DNA of 64,000 nucleotides from Nymphaea colorata (Eukaryota; Streptophyta; Magnoliopsida; Nymphaeales; Nymphaeaceae). Below are positions 62,955 to 64,000 of this stretch, in pieces; position 1 is the stretch's first letter; each line of letters opens with the position of its first letter. A model generated the notes under the pieces. That model had not been told where the DNA came from. It was given only the letters and a program-made list of their open reading frames with translations, and searched no databases. The DNA is taken from the NCBI RefSeq assembly GCF_008831285.2, contig NC_045144.1:13319858-13383857 (forward strand). Direction: 5' to 3'. Made by a program: the position numbers and the translations under genes.

Positions 62955-63690
62955 ACTTCAAAGACTTCCACAGAGGAGTATGATCCTGAGAAATGGATGA
63001 AAGCCATGAGATGTCCAGTTCTGGTGCTCTTCTGTCCATCATGAAGCTCCATATCAAGACATAGTGCTTGCTCACTAGCATTTGTGTTCCAAAAGAGAAG
63101 CCAACAAACGTGTATTCATGTAGAGAACAGGGGATAGATCGATGTGATATGATATGAGCAAGCAGTTAGATTTGAGTGGGTTGACAACGGAGCTATGGTG
63201 ACATCAGATGATTGCCGTGGCCTTCATACTCAATCCATGGTTGGATGGGTGTTTTGATGTCCACAACCACCTTTTCATTCTTGCCAAGCTCTATGTAGGA
63301 AGCAACAGATGCCGAGGTACTGGAGTTCATGCTATTGATGTCGACACCACATGTTTTGTATTAGTATCATTCAAATATACTTGTTGAAATGTGTCAAATT
63401 CAACTGCAAATATATGATTTTTTGGGTTTCCATCGTTCGACCAATTGATGAGACGAGGAAGGGGCCTTCAACAGCATAGAAGTTGGTGGAGGTCTCCACG
63501 ACAAAGGTGAAACCATGGCCACCTGATTGCTGGATCTCGAACATGATTTCAAACACAGAGCAATGCTAAAGGATTGAGTTGTGTTGGTGGCATGAGCCTG
63601 CTTGAATTGCAGCATGTTCGGGAAAAATGCCTAGCCCTTGATGCCCAGATTGTATCTGTTAAACAAGATGTGATTGGAGAGCTCTTCAAT
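62955..63690 (-). pseudogene. L-type lectin receptor kinase pseudogene 2, lectin half
   Basis: On the minus strand from about 63690: ELSNHILFNRYNLGIKG, a TAG where GHAFFP expects His, AFFPNMLQFKQAH, TNTTQSFSIALC, then with frame changes FEIQQSGGHGFTFVVETSTN, a GPFLGLINW-like block, EFDTFQQVYLNDTNT, and after several breaks WSFMMDRRAPELDISWLSSI, SQDHTPLWKSLK. The last block aligns with WSFKMDEPDLDLSSLPSI and APVWKSSKL of LecRK pseudogene 1. Sequence then passes into Copia gag at about 62955; the transmembrane segment and kinase N-lobe (about 370 bases by comparison with copy 1) are missing. Decay is greater than in copy 1. Confidence 0.88.
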
Positions 63691-63714
63691 GATATTATCC
63701 TTCCTTCTTTGTAT

Positions 63715-63986
63715 TGAGATATCACCAACTCAGTACTTTATTTATGCTTTTTTTGTGTGTGTGGAGGATAACCTTTCTTTTCCTTTCTCTTACGTACTCG
63801 AGGTTGGTTTATTCTCCTTCTTCTTTATGGCTATATCTCTTGTCATTGTAAACTATAGAAGAAAAGACAAATGAAGAAGAGTCTCCCTTGGTCTCGTGGA
63901 TGTAGGCATTTATGCCAAATCATGCCAAGATTATGTGTTGATTGCTTGCTATGTGCATGGGTGTACTCTCTTCGTCTATTTCTTCA
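63715..63986 (+). repeat. End of a Copia LTR (plus orientation), continues beyond window
   Basis: The stretch ends TATTTCTTCA immediately before a primer-binding site, which fixes an LTR end at about 63986. The LTR start is uncertain; 63715 is only where lectin homology has faded. It contains a TTTTTTTGTGTGTGTGG run and a TC-rich part typical of plant LTRs. Confidence 0.5.
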
Positions 63987-64000
63987 TGGTATCAAAGCCA
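63987..64000 (+). other. Copia primer-binding site at the window edge
   Basis: TGGTATCAAAGCCA follows an LTR-like CA end. TGGTATCA-AGC is the initiator Met-tRNA primer site seen also at 30299 and, inverted, at 27593-27607. It predicts a plus-strand Copia element to the right of the window. Confidence 0.7.

Overview
The window reads as nuclear DNA of a flowering plant. The evidence is L-type lectin receptor kinase (LecRK) and LRR receptor kinase remnants, plant-type Copia and Gypsy LTR retrotransposons with an initiator-Met-tRNA primer site, hAT, Harbinger-like and LINE elements, long AT-rich intergenic DNA and a 100-N scaffold gap. I cannot name the species. I found no intact, clearly expressed host gene, no tRNA or rRNA, and no CRISPR or prokaryotic-style operon. 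It is a transposon nest between two decayed LecRK loci.

Layout. 1-2154: short-repeat DNA and a dispersed repeat. 2155-4131 (minus): LecRK pseudogene 1, with an intact kinase half. 4430-13366 (minus): 3' LTR and integrase end of a Ty3/Gypsy element, whose LTR is split by a nearly complete hAT element (5027-10737) with an imperfect 8-bp target duplication. 13371-14716: an LTR-like remnant. 15388-16987 (minus): a second, BED-finger hAT, itself carrying a 327-bp MITE. 17211-20217 (minus): LRR receptor-kinase scraps resembling EMS1/EXS. 20458-25700: dispersed and tandem repeats with no gene. 25881-40110 (plus): a LINE interrupted by an 11.2-kb rearranged Copia cluster (27407-38586) with three LTRs and three partial pol regions. 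40126-46812 and 46913-53606: the same 6.7-kb sequence on both sides of a 100-N gap, almost certainly an unmerged contig overlap. It holds a small MITE, a Copia RNase H fragment and a Harbinger-like element. 54218-55714: a clean non-autonomous Harbinger-type element. 56640-57200: an AT-rich repeat array. 57952-63690 (minus): LecRK pseudogene 2, whose middle is replaced by a 5'-truncated Copia element. The window ends on the LTR end and primer site of another Copia element.

The two LecRK pseudogenes share orientation and homologous sequence, so they are probably relics of a receptor-kinase cluster expanded and broken by nested insertions. The most useful results are the likely false duplication around the gap, the order of nested insertions, and three non-canonical Copia junctions (LTR-LTR, RT-to-gag, inverted PBS-gag). 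I found no convincing new biological system.
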